A DNA stretch of 64,000 bases from Achromobacter spanius (GTDB lineage Bacteria > Pseudomonadota > Gammaproteobacteria > Burkholderiales > Burkholderiaceae_B), in the NCBI RefSeq assembly GCF_029637605.1, contig NZ_CP121261.1, positions 4,464,001 to 4,528,000 of the forward strand, given 5' to 3'. The position numbers and the translations under genes are program-made. The first letter of the stretch is position 1; every line of letters starts with the position of its first letter. Positions 48,316-57,478 of this stretch are shown here, piece after piece. The notes under the pieces are model-generated. The model saw only the letters and a list, made by a program, of their open reading frames with translations, ran no database searches and was not told where the DNA came from.

Positions 48316-50927
48316 GGGGTCTTTTTGGGGGCGGCTTTTTTGGCGGCGGTTTTCTTTACGGCGGCTTTTTTTACTGCCGTTTTCTTTACCGCGGCCTTCT
48401 TTGCCGGGGCCTTTTTCGCGGCCGTCTTTGTTGCCGTTTTGGTGGCGGTTTTGGACGGGGCGCGGCCGGGTTTTTCAGGACGCGGCTCGAACTCGAAGCC
48501 GATCTTTCCGTCGGGCTGACGCACCAGGAATGCCTTGAACTTGCGGTTGGTGCGGCTGGACACGAAGCCTTCAAGCAGGTCGGTGCGGCCGTTACCCAGC
48601 AGCTTGCCCATCTGTTCAGCCGAGATCTCCTGTTGCAGGATGACCTTGCCTGAACGGAAATCGCAGGTCTTTTCGGGGCCGACGGACTTTTCGCACACGT
48701 AGCTCATGCCGTGTTCGAACACGCGCGACTGGCACTTGGGGCAGGGGCCCACCGGCGTATGTCCGGAAAAGTCCACCGCTTCGGTATCGTCTTCGTCGTT
48801 CTGGCCGAAGTCGAATTCCAGCTTGTATTCGTCGCTGATGCGCAGGATGGCGGCAAACGGACGGCCCATCTTGCTGATGAAGCCTTGCAGCGGACCGATC
48901 TCGCGCTTGGCCAGCAGCTCTTCCACTTCCGGCAGTTCGAACGTGCGGCCACCCGGGTGCTTGCCAATCGAGAAGTCGCAGGCGGTGCAGGCGAAGCGGC
49001 GGTAGTTTTCCTTGACCACCGCGCCGCACTTGGGGCACGGCGTTTGCAGCGTGGCGTAGTCGCCCGGCACCGTGTCGCGCTCGTACTCCTTGGCGCGCTT
49101 GACGATCACTTGCGTCATCTGCGCGATTTCGCGCATGAAGGCTTCGCGGCCCAGGCCGCCCTGCTCGATCTGCTTGAGCTTGTGTTCCCACTCGCCCGTC
49201 AGTTCGGGCGAGGTCAGTTCGGTGACGTCCAGGCCCGACAGCAGCGTCATCAACTGGCGCGCCTTGGCGGTGGGCACCAGGTCGCGGCCTTCGCGGCGCA
49301 GGTAGACCTCGTTGAGCAGGCCTTCGATGATGGCGGCGCGCGTGGCCGGCGTACCCAGCCCGCGCTCGGACATGGCTTCGCGCAGTTCTTCGTCGTCCAC
49401 CAGCTTGCCCGCGCCTTCCATGGCGGACAGCAAGGTGCCTTCGTTGAAGCGGGCGGGCGGCTTGGTCGACAGGCCGACGGCTTCGACGTCTTCGGTGCGC
49501 ACGGTCTCGCCGTCGGCAACCGGCACCAGGTTGGCGTCTTCGCCCTGGGCTTCCTTGCCGTACACGGCCAGCCAGCCCGGGGTGACCAGCACCTTGCCGT
49601 CGGTGCGGAAGCGGTGCCCCTGCACTTCGGTCAGGCGGGTGGTGACGCGGTATTCGGCGGCCGGGAAGAACACGGCCAGAAAGCGCTTGAGCACCAGGTC
49701 GTACAGCTTGGCCTCGGCTTCGCTCAGGTCATGCGGGATTTGCAGCGTGGGGATGATGGCAAAGTGATCCGACACCTTCTTGTTGTCGAAGATGCGGCGG
49801 TTGGGCTTCACCCACTGCTGGCTGACGACGGTGCCCGCGTGGCGCGACAGGCCGCCCACGGCGTTCGAGCCGCCCGTGGCCAGCGCGCGCATCGTTTCCT
49901 GCACCGTGGTGATGTAGTCCTCGGGCAGGTAGCGCGAATCGGTACGCGGATAGGTCAGCGCCTTGTGGCGTTCGTACAGAGTCTGGGCCAGCGACAGCGT
50001 GGTCTTGGCCGAAAAGCCGAACCGGCCGTTGGCCTCGCGCTGCAACGACGTCAGGTCGTACAGGGCCGGCGACATCTGGGTCGACGGCTTGGATTCTTCA
50101 GTGACGTTGCCCGGCTGGTCGCGGCAGGCGGCCACCACGCTTTGCGCGGCGGCGGCCGACCACAGGCGCGATTCGCGCTTTTCCGGGTCACGGTCGTCTT
50201 TCTTGAACTGGGGGTCGACCCAGCGGCCTTCGTACAGGCCGGCGGCGGCGATGAAGGTGGCGCGCACTTCCCAGTAGTCGCGCGGCACGAAGCGGCGGAT
50301 GCGCTCTTCACGCTCGGCCACGATGGCCAGCGTGGGCGTCTGCACGCGACCGACCGGCGTCTTGAAGAAGCCGCCGTCCTTGCTGTTGAAGGCGGTCATG
50401 GCGCGCGTGCCGTTGATGCCGACCAGCCAGTCGGCTTCGGCGCGCGAGCGGGCGGCCGCTTCCAGCGGCTTCAACTGGGAATCGTCGCGCAGGTTGGCGA
50501 AGGCTTCGCGGATGGCGGCCTGCGTCATCGACTGCAGCCACAGGCGCTGAATCGGCTTTTTCACGCCCGCATACTGAATGATGTAGCGGAAGATCAGTTC
50601 GCCCTCGCGTCCCGCGTCACAGGCGTTGATGATCGAATCCACGTCCTTGCGCTTGGCCAGGCGGACTAGCAGCTTCAGGCGTTCTGCCGATTTCTTGTCG
50701 GTGGGGCCCAGTTCGAATTCCGGCGGAATCACGGGCAGGTGCGTGAAGCTCCACTTTCCCTTGACCGGATCATTGGGCGCGACCAAGCTCAGCAGGTGGC
50801 CGATGCTGGACGCGAGTACGTAACGTTCGCTTTCAAAATAGTCGCCCTCGCGCGCAAAGCCTCCCAAGGCGCGTGATATATCAAGGGCCACCGAGGGCTT
50901 CTCGGCAATAATCAGCGTTTTATTCAT
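48312..50927 (-). CDS. topB: DNA topoisomerase III with histone-H1-like C-terminal tail
   Basis: The 871-aa type IA topoisomerase has a TOPRIM domain (MNKTLIIAEKPSVA at 1-14, DAGREGE at 104-110), RVQTPTLA and the catalytic Tyr326 in ALTYPRTDSRY. Two C-terminal Zn-finger-like segments (CPKC ... CTAC and CPKC ... C) follow. The last about 53 residues are a low-complexity lysine/alanine tail with KAAVKKTAVKKA-type repeats. The core is typical; the tail resembles histone H1 and bacterial H1-like proteins and probably binds DNA. ATG at 50927 excludes a longer upstream frame. Confidence 0.93.
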   Translation of the reverse strand: MNKTLIIAEKPSVALDISRALGGFAREGDYFESERYVLASSIGHLLSLVAPNDPVKGKWSFTHLPVIPPEFELGPTDKKSAERLKLLVRLAKRKDVDSIINACDAGREGELIFRYIIQYAGVKKPIQRLWLQSMTQAAIREAFANLRDDSQLKPLEAAARSRAEADWLVGINGTRAMTAFNSKDGGFFKTPVGRVQTPTLAIVAEREERIRRFVPRDYWEVRATFIAAAGLYEGRWVDPQFKKDDRDPEKRESRLWSAAAAQSVVAACRDQPGNVTEESKPSTQMSPALYDLTSLQREANGRFGFSAKTTLSLAQTLYERHKALTYPRTDSRYLPEDYITTVQETMRALATGGSNAVGGLSRHAGTVVSQQWVKPNRRIFDNKKVSDHFAIIPTLQIPHDLSEAEAKLYDLVLKRFLAVFFPAAEYRVTTRLTEVQGHRFRTDGKVLVTPGWLAVYGKEAQGEDANLVPVADGETVRTEDVEAVGLSTKPPARFNEGTLLSAMEGAGKLVDDEELREAMSERGLGTPATRAAIIEGLLNEVYLRREGRDLVPTAKARQLMTLLSGLDVTELTSPELTGEWEHKLKQIEQGGLGREAFMREIAQMTQVIVKRAKEYERDTVPGDYATLQTPCPKCGAVVKENYRRFACTACDFSIGKHPGGRTFELPEVEELLAKREIGPLQGFISKMGRPFAAILRISDEYKLEFDFGQNDEDDTEAVDFSGHTPVGPCPKCQSRVFEHGMSYVCEKSVGPEKTCDFRSGKVILQQEISAEQMGKLLGNGRTDLLEGFVSSRTNRKFKAFLVRQPDGKIGFEFEPRPEKPGRAPSKTATKTATKTAAKKAPAKKAAVKKTAVKKAAVKKTAAKKAAPKKTP

Positions 50928-50989
50928 GTGTATCCAGTGGCGGTAGTCCCGCCTTAGTAGCGCGGATAATAAGATCGGAGATTCGCCAG

Positions 50990-53617
50990 ATGCAAGTCGG
51001 CACTGAAAGGCAAGCGGGATCCGAACTGCACGCTTGGCGTCAATTCTTGGCGCGAAGCACCCTGTGGCTAGGCGTTTTGCTGCTGGGCAGCGCTGCGATT
51101 TGCTGGGTCGCCGCCAACTGGCAGGACATGACAAAAGTGCAACGCTTTGCCGGCACGCAAGGCTTGCTGGCCATTTCGGCACTGGCCGCGGCCTGGGCCG
51201 GATTGCGCCTTCGTGGCAAGCCTGGCGTGCGACGCAGCGTCCCCGGCGCGCTTCTGGCTTTGGCCGGCATCTTGCTGGGCGCCTTGCTCGCGTTATTGGG
51301 TCAAACTTACCAGACTGGCGCCGATACCTGGGAATTGTTCGCCTGGTGGGCAGTTCTGCTGCTGCCCTGGGCATTGGCCTCGGCGAGTCAGGCCGTGTGG
51401 CTATTGTGGGCCCTGGTGCTGAACATGGCGGTTGCCCTGTGGCAGGGCGAGCGCGTCTTCACCTGGTACGCCATCTATGACGGCACGGGCCTGCCCAACC
51501 TGATCATGGCGGCCCTGAACCTGACTTTGCTGCTGGGCTGGGAATTGGCGGCACGCCGCTGGCGCGCCAGCACACTGATCGGCCCGCGCGTGTTGGCGGC
51601 CATTGCCATCAGCGCCTTGGTGCTGTCGCTGATGTTTGGCGACTTCATCCTGCGCGGGGTGGGTTCGCTGCACGGCATCGCCTGGCTGGCGGCAACGGTG
51701 GGGCTCGGCCTGTACTATCAGCGCGGCCGGCTGGACCTGGTCATTCTGGCCATGCTGGCGGCGGGCGTCATCTGCGTGTCGCTGCGGGTGGTGGGCGAAT
51801 GGCTGCTGCGGCTGGAGCCCGGCGTGTGGGCCGCCCTGCCCCTGGCTGCCTTGCTGATGGCCGAAGCGGTGCTGGCGGCGCGCTGGCTGCGCAGGCTGGC
51901 GGCGGAACCGCAGGCACCCGTGGCCGCCGCGGATGCGGAACCGGCCTCGGCGTCGGCGGGCAATGCCGTCGAGCCGGGCGATTCCGGCGCCGCCGTGGCG
52001 CAACTGGCGCCCGTTGCCACGCCGCATGCCGAACCCCCCTGGTACGTGCAATGCCTGCTGGGCCTGAGCGCCTGGCTGGCGACCTTGCTGCTGCTGGTGT
52101 TCGTGGCGTTCTCGGGCATCGTGACGTCGGACGAAGGTGCGCTGGTGGCCGGGCTGGTGTTGTGCGGCGCGGGCGTGGCGGTATTGCGCAGCGACGCCGG
52201 CCCTTTCTGGCGCCAGTGCGGCACGGCGATGGCGTTCACCGGCCAGATCCTCATCATCTACGGCTTGTCCAGTTCTACGTCTTTCACCAGCGCCTGCTTC
52301 TTTGTGCTGTTGCTGGCGGCGGTGATCTACGCGCTGGGGCCTGACGTGATCCTGCGCTTTCTGTCAGGCCTGATGATCGCGGCGGCAGGCGCTGCCTTGA
52401 TCTGGCGTGGCTTGTCGCCGGAGTTGATGCGCGACGACCTGCTGGACGCCTGGCTCTATTTCGACCCGGGGCGCGCCGGCTTTGTCTGGCTGCCCATCGC
52501 CGTCATCGGCGCCTGGGCCACTGCCGTCATCCTGACCTGGAGCCACCGCGTGGGCGGCAAGCGCGGCCACGCGCTCGAGCCGCTGGCCTGGGCCTTTTTG
52601 CTGTCCGTGCAGGGCATGGTGTGGTTGGCGGGCGGCGTCTCGGCCCTGCATCTGCCCGCCATGTGGCAACTGAACCCGCAAGGCGCTTTCCTGGTCGTGG
52701 CGGGCGCGCTGCTGCCGGCGGCGGCGGCCCTGTCGGTGCTATGGCCGCGCCGCCATGTGCTGACGGCCGGCGTGACCTGGGGCGTGCCGATCGCCCTGCT
52801 GGTGCTGGCGTTGTTCTGGTTGCCCAGCCCGGGCGTGGGGTTTGCGCTGGCCTGGCTGTTGCTGGGTTTTGGGCTGAACCAATTGCGCCTGGTCATTTTC
52901 GGGGTCTTGAGCCTACTGGCTTATCTGGGTGTCTATTACTACCAACTGGATGTGCCCTTGCTGCAAAAGGCCTTGTGGCTGGGCGGGGGCGCGCTGCTGC
53001 TGTTCGTGCTGCGCGGCCTGGTGTGGCTGGTGCCCAGGTTGATGCGTACGCAGGCGCCTCAACGGCGCGTGCCGTTGCCGCCGGTGTCGGCGCTGTTGCG
53101 CTGGCGCACGCTGGCCATCCTGGGCGGCCTGGCGCTGGTGCTGGTGGTGGCCAACGGCGGCATCTGGCAGCGCGAGAAGCTGCTGGCCACGGGCAAGGTG
53201 GTGATTCTGGAATTGGCGCCGGTCGACCCCCGGTCGTTGATGCAGGGCGACTACATGGCGCTGAACTTCGCGGCCAGCCGGGACATCACGCGTTTGCGGC
53301 TAAGCGCCGACCGCCCAGTGGACGATGACTCTGTTCTGGGCTTTGAGCCCGACGGCTACGTGATGCTGCAGGCCGATGCGCGCGGGATCGCCACGCCCCT
53401 GCGCATCCAGCCCGACGCGCAGCCGCATGCCGAGGACGAAGTGCCGCTGCGCTATCGCGTCCGCGATCGGGGCGTGCGTATCGTCACCAATGCCTATTTC
53501 TTTCCCGAAGGCCAGGCCAAGCGCTATGAGGTCGCGCGTTATGGCGAACTGCGCGTGGCTGAAAACGGTGAAGCGCTGCTGGTGCGGATGCTGGGCGAGG
53601 ACTTGCAGCCGCTGTAG
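50990..53617 (+). CDS. DUF2157/DUF4401 membrane protein with C-terminal GDYXXLXY domain
   Basis: The 875-aa protein has an N-terminal DUF2157 region (GSELHAWRQFLARS then a run of hydrophobic segments), a central block of many transmembrane segments (about 350-700, DUF4401-like), and a C-terminal domain with LMQGDYMALNF, the GDYXXLXY motif. In many bacteria these three domains are separate proteins; here they are one polypeptide. About twenty hydrophobic segments are visible. Function unknown. GGAGA precedes the ATG. It is divergent from topB, 62 bp away. Confidence 0.8.
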   Translation: MQVGTERQAGSELHAWRQFLARSTLWLGVLLLGSAAICWVAANWQDMTKVQRFAGTQGLLAISALAAAWAGLRLRGKPGVRRSVPGALLALAGILLGALLALLGQTYQTGADTWELFAWWAVLLLPWALASASQAVWLLWALVLNMAVALWQGERVFTWYAIYDGTGLPNLIMAALNLTLLLGWELAARRWRASTLIGPRVLAAIAISALVLSLMFGDFILRGVGSLHGIAWLAATVGLGLYYQRGRLDLVILAMLAAGVICVSLRVVGEWLLRLEPGVWAALPLAALLMAEAVLAARWLRRLAAEPQAPVAAADAEPASASAGNAVEPGDSGAAVAQLAPVATPHAEPPWYVQCLLGLSAWLATLLLLVFVAFSGIVTSDEGALVAGLVLCGAGVAVLRSDAGPFWRQCGTAMAFTGQILIIYGLSSSTSFTSACFFVLLLAAVIYALGPDVILRFLSGLMIAAAGAALIWRGLSPELMRDDLLDAWLYFDPGRAGFVWLPIAVIGAWATAVILTWSHRVGGKRGHALEPLAWAFLLSVQGMVWLAGGVSALHLPAMWQLNPQGAFLVVAGALLPAAAALSVLWPRRHVLTAGVTWGVPIALLVLALFWLPSPGVGFALAWLLLGFGLNQLRLVIFGVLSLLAYLGVYYYQLDVPLLQKALWLGGGALLLFVLRGLVWLVPRLMRTQAPQRRVPLPPVSALLRWRTLAILGGLALVLVVANGGIWQREKLLATGKVVILELAPVDPRSLMQGDYMALNFAASRDITRLRLSADRPVDDDSVLGFEPDGYVMLQADARGIATPLRIQPDAQPHAEDEVPLRYRVRDRGVRIVTNAYFFPEGQAKRYEVARYGELRVAENGEALLVRMLGEDLQPL

Positions 53618-53660
53618 CGAATCAGCGGTTTGACGCGGCGTGCAGTGCGAGGGCAGAAGC

Positions 53661-53709
53661 GAGGACAGCGATTAGGACAGCGATTAGGCCAGCGACTGGG
53701 CCAGCGGAA
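53661..53709. repeat. 12-bp tandem repeat spanning the gluQ stop
   Basis: About four units related to AGGACAGCGATT lie between the DUF2157-type gene and gluQ. Read in the gluQ frame on the minus strand they give SLA-stop, SLS-stop, SLS-S, so the repeat supplies two in-frame stop codons in a row. Unit copies differ by one to three bases. Confidence 0.5.
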
Positions 53710-54586
53710 AGCGCTGCGCCCATTGTGCGGCGGCCGTTCGAAGAAAGTCACCACGATCCGCCGCGGCGATGGGGCCGAACCCCAGGGCACGCCAGGCGTC
53801 GGCCAAGGCGGCCAGCGCGGCCATCGGCGTGCCGGTGTCGATGGCGGCGGCGCCATTCTGCTTGGACAGCTTCAAACCGCTGGCGGTGTCCAGGATCAGC
53901 GGCACGTGCAGATAGCGCAGCGGCGGCAAGCCCAGCAGGCGGCCCAGCACGCGCTGGCGCGCCGTGGAACTGAGCAAGTCCGCGCCCCGCACCACGTCCG
54001 TCACGCCCTGCTCGGCGTCGTCCACCACCACCGCCAGTTGATACGCCCACAGGCCGTCCGCGCGCCGCAAGGCGAAGTCACCCACGGCCGTGGCCACGTC
54101 CTGCTCCTGCGGGCCCAGCCATCGGTCTTCAAAGCGCTCGATGCCGTCGGGCACCCGCAAGCGCCAGGCGCGCGCTTGCCGGCCGGGCGGCAAGCCGTGG
54201 CGACAGGTGCCGGGATAGGGACGCTCTCCGTCGGCGCCCGGCGCGGTCTGGCCGCGCAGTGCGGAATCGGCGATTTCGCGCCGCGTGCAGCCGCAGCCGT
54301 AGATCAGGCCACGTGCGGCAAGCGTGTCAAAAGCGGATTGGTAAGCGGCGCTGCGTTGCGACTGCCACAGGACGTCGCCGTCCCAATGCAGGCCCAGCGC
54401 GTTCAACTGCGCCATGATGGTGTCGGCGGCGCCCGCGACGGTGCGGGGCGTGTCCACGTCTTCCATGCGCAGCAGCCAGCGCCCGCCGTGGGCGCGCGCG
54501 TCCAGCCAACTGGCCAGCGCGGCCACAAGCGAGCCCGCATGCAGCGGGCCGCTGGGGCTGGGGGCGAATCGGCCTACGTAGGTCAC
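53684..54586 (-). CDS. gluQ: Glutamyl-Q tRNA(Asp) synthetase
   Basis: The 300-aa protein is a truncated GluRS paralogue (no anticodon-binding domain). Visible are [20 protein letters not shown] (HIGH-type motif), MEDVDTPR, the Zn-binding GCGCTRREI ... TCRHG and the KMSKS-like LKLSKQNGA. It charges glutamate on to the queuosine base of tRNA(Asp). The start is a GTG at 54586. It lies 27 bp after smg and is likely cotranscribed. Confidence 0.92.
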   Translation of the reverse strand: MTYVGRFAPSPSGPLHAGSLVAALASWLDARAHGGRWLLRMEDVDTPRTVAGAADTIMAQLNALGLHWDGDVLWQSQRSAAYQSAFDTLAARGLIYGCGCTRREIADSALRGQTAPGADGERPYPGTCRHGLPPGRQARAWRLRVPDGIERFEDRWLGPQEQDVATAVGDFALRRADGLWAYQLAVVVDDAEQGVTDVVRGADLLSSTARQRVLGRLLGLPPLRYLHVPLILDTASGLKLSKQNGAAAIDTGTPMAALAALADAWRALGFGPIAAADRGDFLRTAAAQWAQRFPLAQSLA

Positions 54587-54613
54587 AGCAAAAGCAAGGG
54601 CCTGCGCGTCGGG

Positions 54614-55072
54614 TCAGTGCAACAGCCGCACGCCTTCTTCGTCCAGCAGCTCTTCCAGGACCAGGTTGTCGATCTCGGCTTCCTGGCTCCAGAGAACCAT
54701 GAGGGCGATGATCTTGATCTTGGATAGCGGCACGGGCGTTTCGGGCGAAGCCAGGCCTCGGTCGATGACGATCTCACGCAGGGGCGCCGGCAGCACGCCG
54801 GCCGATTCCAGGAAGGCGATGAAGCCGATGGATTCGGTGCCGAGCTGGCTGTATTCGTTGTCGGTGTAGATCCGGGTTCCGGTGTTGGGCGCCTGAGCGA
54901 GGTCGACACATCGTTCGGTAGTCTCGGCCAGGCCATACAGCCAACCGAGAGCGTCGTCGATGTCTTCGTGCTCGAAACCGGCAGCGGCAAGCCGCTTAGC
55001 GAGCACATCGGCCGCAGGACAGGCTTGCGGCGTGTAGTAATTCTCGAACAGATAAACCAGGATATCGAACAT
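54614..55072 (-). CDS. smg: DUF494 family protein Smg
   Basis: The 152-aa protein starts MFDILVYLFENYYTP and has the Smg-type body (FEHEDIDDALGWLYGLAE, TRIYTDNEYSQLGTE, KIKIIALMVLW). Smg is a conserved proteobacterial protein of unknown function, usually linked to dprA and topA. Here neither is adjacent: the upstream side is a terminator of an unrelated TRAP operon and topB lies three genes away. An in-frame extension to 55111 lacks a ribosome site. Confidence 0.9.
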   Translation of the reverse strand: MFDILVYLFENYYTPQACPAADVLAKRLAAAGFEHEDIDDALGWLYGLAETTERCVDLAQAPNTGTRIYTDNEYSQLGTESIGFIAFLESAGVLPAPLREIVIDRGLASPETPVPLSKIKIIALMVLWSQEAEIDNLVLEELLDEEGVRLLH

Positions 55073-55264
55073 ATGGCGCAGTTTGTGCCTGTTTGCACAG
55101 TCGGCCCGCATATCGGCAGACCAGCAAACATGAATTTTACTTTACGCTGATTTATTTAGCCGGGCAACCGGCGAAAAGGCGGAATGTTGTATGGCGTCAC
55201 CCTGTCGTTTGACGGCCCCCATTCTGCCCGTATTTGCTGACAAAATGCGTGATTGGACGAAAGA

Positions 55265-55305
55265 AAAGAGGGGCGGACTTAAGTGTCCGCCCCTCTTTTT
55301 TATCT
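55265..55305 (-). terminator. Intrinsic terminator of the TRAP transporter gene
   Basis: AAAAGAGGGGCGGAC (55265-55279), TTAAGT, then the exact complement (55286-55300) followed by a T-rich tail. On the minus strand, T-rich sequence follows as well, so it can act both ways. It ends the TRAP permease mRNA before the smg promoter. Confidence 0.85.
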
Positions 55306-55333
55306 TCTAGAAGATTGCAGCGGTCAGCGAGCC

Positions 55334-57358
55334 CTACGCCGGCTTGGCGTTGCGTTGCAGTTTCAATTCACCCAACTGGCGGATGAACACCGGTATGCAG
55401 ACGGCCAGCCCGATCAAGCCGCTGGTCAGCCCCGGCAAGATGGTCAGCAAGGCGCCCAAGGTGCACAGCCAGCGTTCCCAGCTCTTCATCGTTACCAGCA
55501 TGTAGCGCGAGAATGCCGCCGACAGCAGCACCAGGCCCACCATGCAGCCGAACAAGGTCACGAAGAACGCGTACCAGGTAAAGCCCTGCACCGAAATCAG
55601 CAGCGACGGCGAAAACACGAACACGAACGGCACGATCAGCTTGGTGATGCCCAGCCTGAATGCCGTGTTGCCGGTCTTGAACGGGTCGCTGCCCGCCATG
55701 CCCGCTGCCGCATACGCCGCCAGGGCCACCGGTGGCGTGATGTCCGCCAGAATGCCGAAATAGAACACGAAGAAGTGCGCCGCGATCGGCTGCACGCCCA
55801 ACTGCACCAGCGTGGGCGCGGCCACCGCCACCATGATCAGATAATTGGCCGTGGTGGGAATGCCGCAGCCCATCAGGATGCAGACGATGCCCGTCATGAT
55901 CAGCGCGGCCACCAGCGTCAGCGACTGCGTGTTGGCGATGGCTTCCGGGATCACCACCGATGCCACGCCCGCGATGGACTGCGCCGCCGAGATCACGATG
56001 TACGACACCTTGAAGCCCACGCCCGTCAGCGTGACCACGCCGATGACGATGCCCACGGTGCCGGCCGCGGCGCCCACGGCCAGCGCGTACTTGGCACCGG
56101 TTTCGAAGGCTTCGTAGAGGTCGCGCAGGCGCAGCCGCTGGAACGGATTCAGCAAGCCCACCACGATGCAGCCCGTAATGCCCGCGAACGCCGCCAGGTA
56201 CGGCGTGCGGCCGCTGGCCAGTACACCGATCAGCAGGAACAGCGGGATCAAGGTGGGCCAGCGCATCTTGAGCGATTGCTTCAGTTTCGGCATTTCTTCG
56301 GCCGTCAGCCCGCGCAGCCCTTCACGCTTGGCCTCGAAGTGCACCTGCATGAACAGGCCGAAGAAGTACAGGAAGGCCGGGAAAACGCCGGCAATCGCAA
56401 TCTGCTGGTAGGGAATGCCCAGGAATTCAATCATCAGGAACGCGGCCGCGCCCATGATGGGGGGCGTGATCTGTCCGCCCGTGCTGCTGGCGGCTTCGAC
56501 GCCCGCCGCGAAATGCCGCGGGTAGCCGACGCGGATCATGGCGGGAATGGTCAGCGACCCGACCGTGACCGCGTTGGCCACCGACGAACCCGACAGCATG
56601 CCGAACATGGCCGAGCCGAACACCGACACCTTGGCGGGTCCGCCCGCGTAGCGGCCGGCAATCGTCGAGGCCACGTCCAGGAACAACTGGCCCAGCCCGA
56701 TACGGGTGGCCAGCACGCCGAACAGCACGAAGTGGAACACGTAGGTGGCCACCACGCCGACCGCCACGCCGTACACGCCCTGGCTGGTCAGGTACATGTG
56801 GTTGACGATCTGGGACCAGGTGTTGCCGGCGTGCTGCAGCAGGCCGGGGAAGTACTGGCCGAACATGGCGTAGGCCATGAACACGATGGCGATGATTGGC
56901 AAGGGCCAGCCCATGGCGCGGCGCGTGGCTTCCAGCAGGCCGATCAGGAGGATCGACCCCATGAACACGTCGATGGGCAGTGGATTGCCCACGCGGAACG
57001 CCAGGTCTTCGAAGATGTACGGGATGTACATCACCGACAGCGCCAGCGCCACGGCAATGATCCAGTCATACAGCGGGATGCCGCCCGGCGCGTACCAGGT
57101 GGACTTCGGCTCGCGCTTGTAGTGCGACTTTGAAAAGCCGAACACCAGGAAAATCAGGCTGAGCACAAAGGCAAGGTGCACGCCGCGATGGGTGGCTTCG
57201 CGCAAGAGGCCAAAGCCGGCGGTGTAGTAGTGAAAGATCGAGAGCGTGACCAGCAGGCCGGAAACGATCCAGGTGGCGGTCTTGTCCAGGGGCCGGAAGC
57301 GGATTTCGGAATCGTACTTTTCCGCTAGTTGCTGGGTCTTTTCGTGGTCTATTTCCAT
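55334..57358 (-). CDS. TRAP transporter fused permease (4TM/12TM fusion)
   Basis: The 674-aa protein joins the small four-helix and large twelve-helix TRAP subunits (DctQ-M like), a form found with TAXI receptors. The N-terminal part (about 1-170) has four hydrophobic stretches. The large domain includes MFGMLSGSSVANAVTVGSLTIP and GGQITPPIMGAAAFLMIEF, the TRAP GSxxxNxxxxG and GGQITPP marks. It imports organic acids with sodium or proton. ATG at 57358 is preceded by GAGAAA. Cotranscribed with the TAXI receptor at 58441. Confidence 0.92.
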   Translation of the reverse strand: MEIDHEKTQQLAEKYDSEIRFRPLDKTATWIVSGLLVTLSIFHYYTAGFGLLREATHRGVHLAFVLSLIFLVFGFSKSHYKREPKSTWYAPGGIPLYDWIIAVALALSVMYIPYIFEDLAFRVGNPLPIDVFMGSILLIGLLEATRRAMGWPLPIIAIVFMAYAMFGQYFPGLLQHAGNTWSQIVNHMYLTSQGVYGVAVGVVATYVFHFVLFGVLATRIGLGQLFLDVASTIAGRYAGGPAKVSVFGSAMFGMLSGSSVANAVTVGSLTIPAMIRVGYPRHFAAGVEAASSTGGQITPPIMGAAAFLMIEFLGIPYQQIAIAGVFPAFLYFFGLFMQVHFEAKREGLRGLTAEEMPKLKQSLKMRWPTLIPLFLLIGVLASGRTPYLAAFAGITGCIVVGLLNPFQRLRLRDLYEAFETGAKYALAVGAAAGTVGIVIGVVTLTGVGFKVSYIVISAAQSIAGVASVVIPEAIANTQSLTLVAALIMTGIVCILMGCGIPTTANYLIMVAVAAPTLVQLGVQPIAAHFFVFYFGILADITPPVALAAYAAAGMAGSDPFKTGNTAFRLGITKLIVPFVFVFSPSLLISVQGFTWYAFFVTLFGCMVGLVLLSAAFSRYMLVTMKSWERWLCTLGALLTILPGLTSGLIGLAVCIPVFIRQLGELKLQRNAKPA

Positions 57359-57386
57359 CGACGTATTTCTCAGGTGAATCCGCAAA

Positions 57387-57409
57387 CAGGGCCGCACTAG
57401 GCGGCCCTG
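57387..57409 (-). other. Hairpin between the TAXI receptor and the TRAP permease genes
   Basis: CAGGGCCGC (57387-57395), ACTAG, GCGGCCCTG (57401-57409) in the 120-bp gap. No T tract; probably an mRNA-stability element after the receptor gene, as at 9614 and 19936. Confidence 0.45.
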
Positions 57410-57478
57410 CGCAATGCCGGCGCACCACCGGGGTGACCCGGCGCGCCGGCGTATCGCCGGTTGGAGATCGGCTTGGGC

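Noticed and set aside
48315..48480. Repetitive DNA resembling a short-repeat array at the end of topB
   Set aside because: The periodicity comes from Lys/Ala codons in the topB tail; units are unequal and lack spacers, so it is no CRISPR array.
48711..50669. 652-codon plus-strand frame opposite topB
   Set aside because: Shadow of topB, whose motifs are intact; no homology signs in the antisense translation.
55283..57133. 616-codon plus-strand frame opposite the TRAP permease
   Set aside because: Arg/His/Gln-rich antisense of a membrane protein; starts inside the terminator hairpin.
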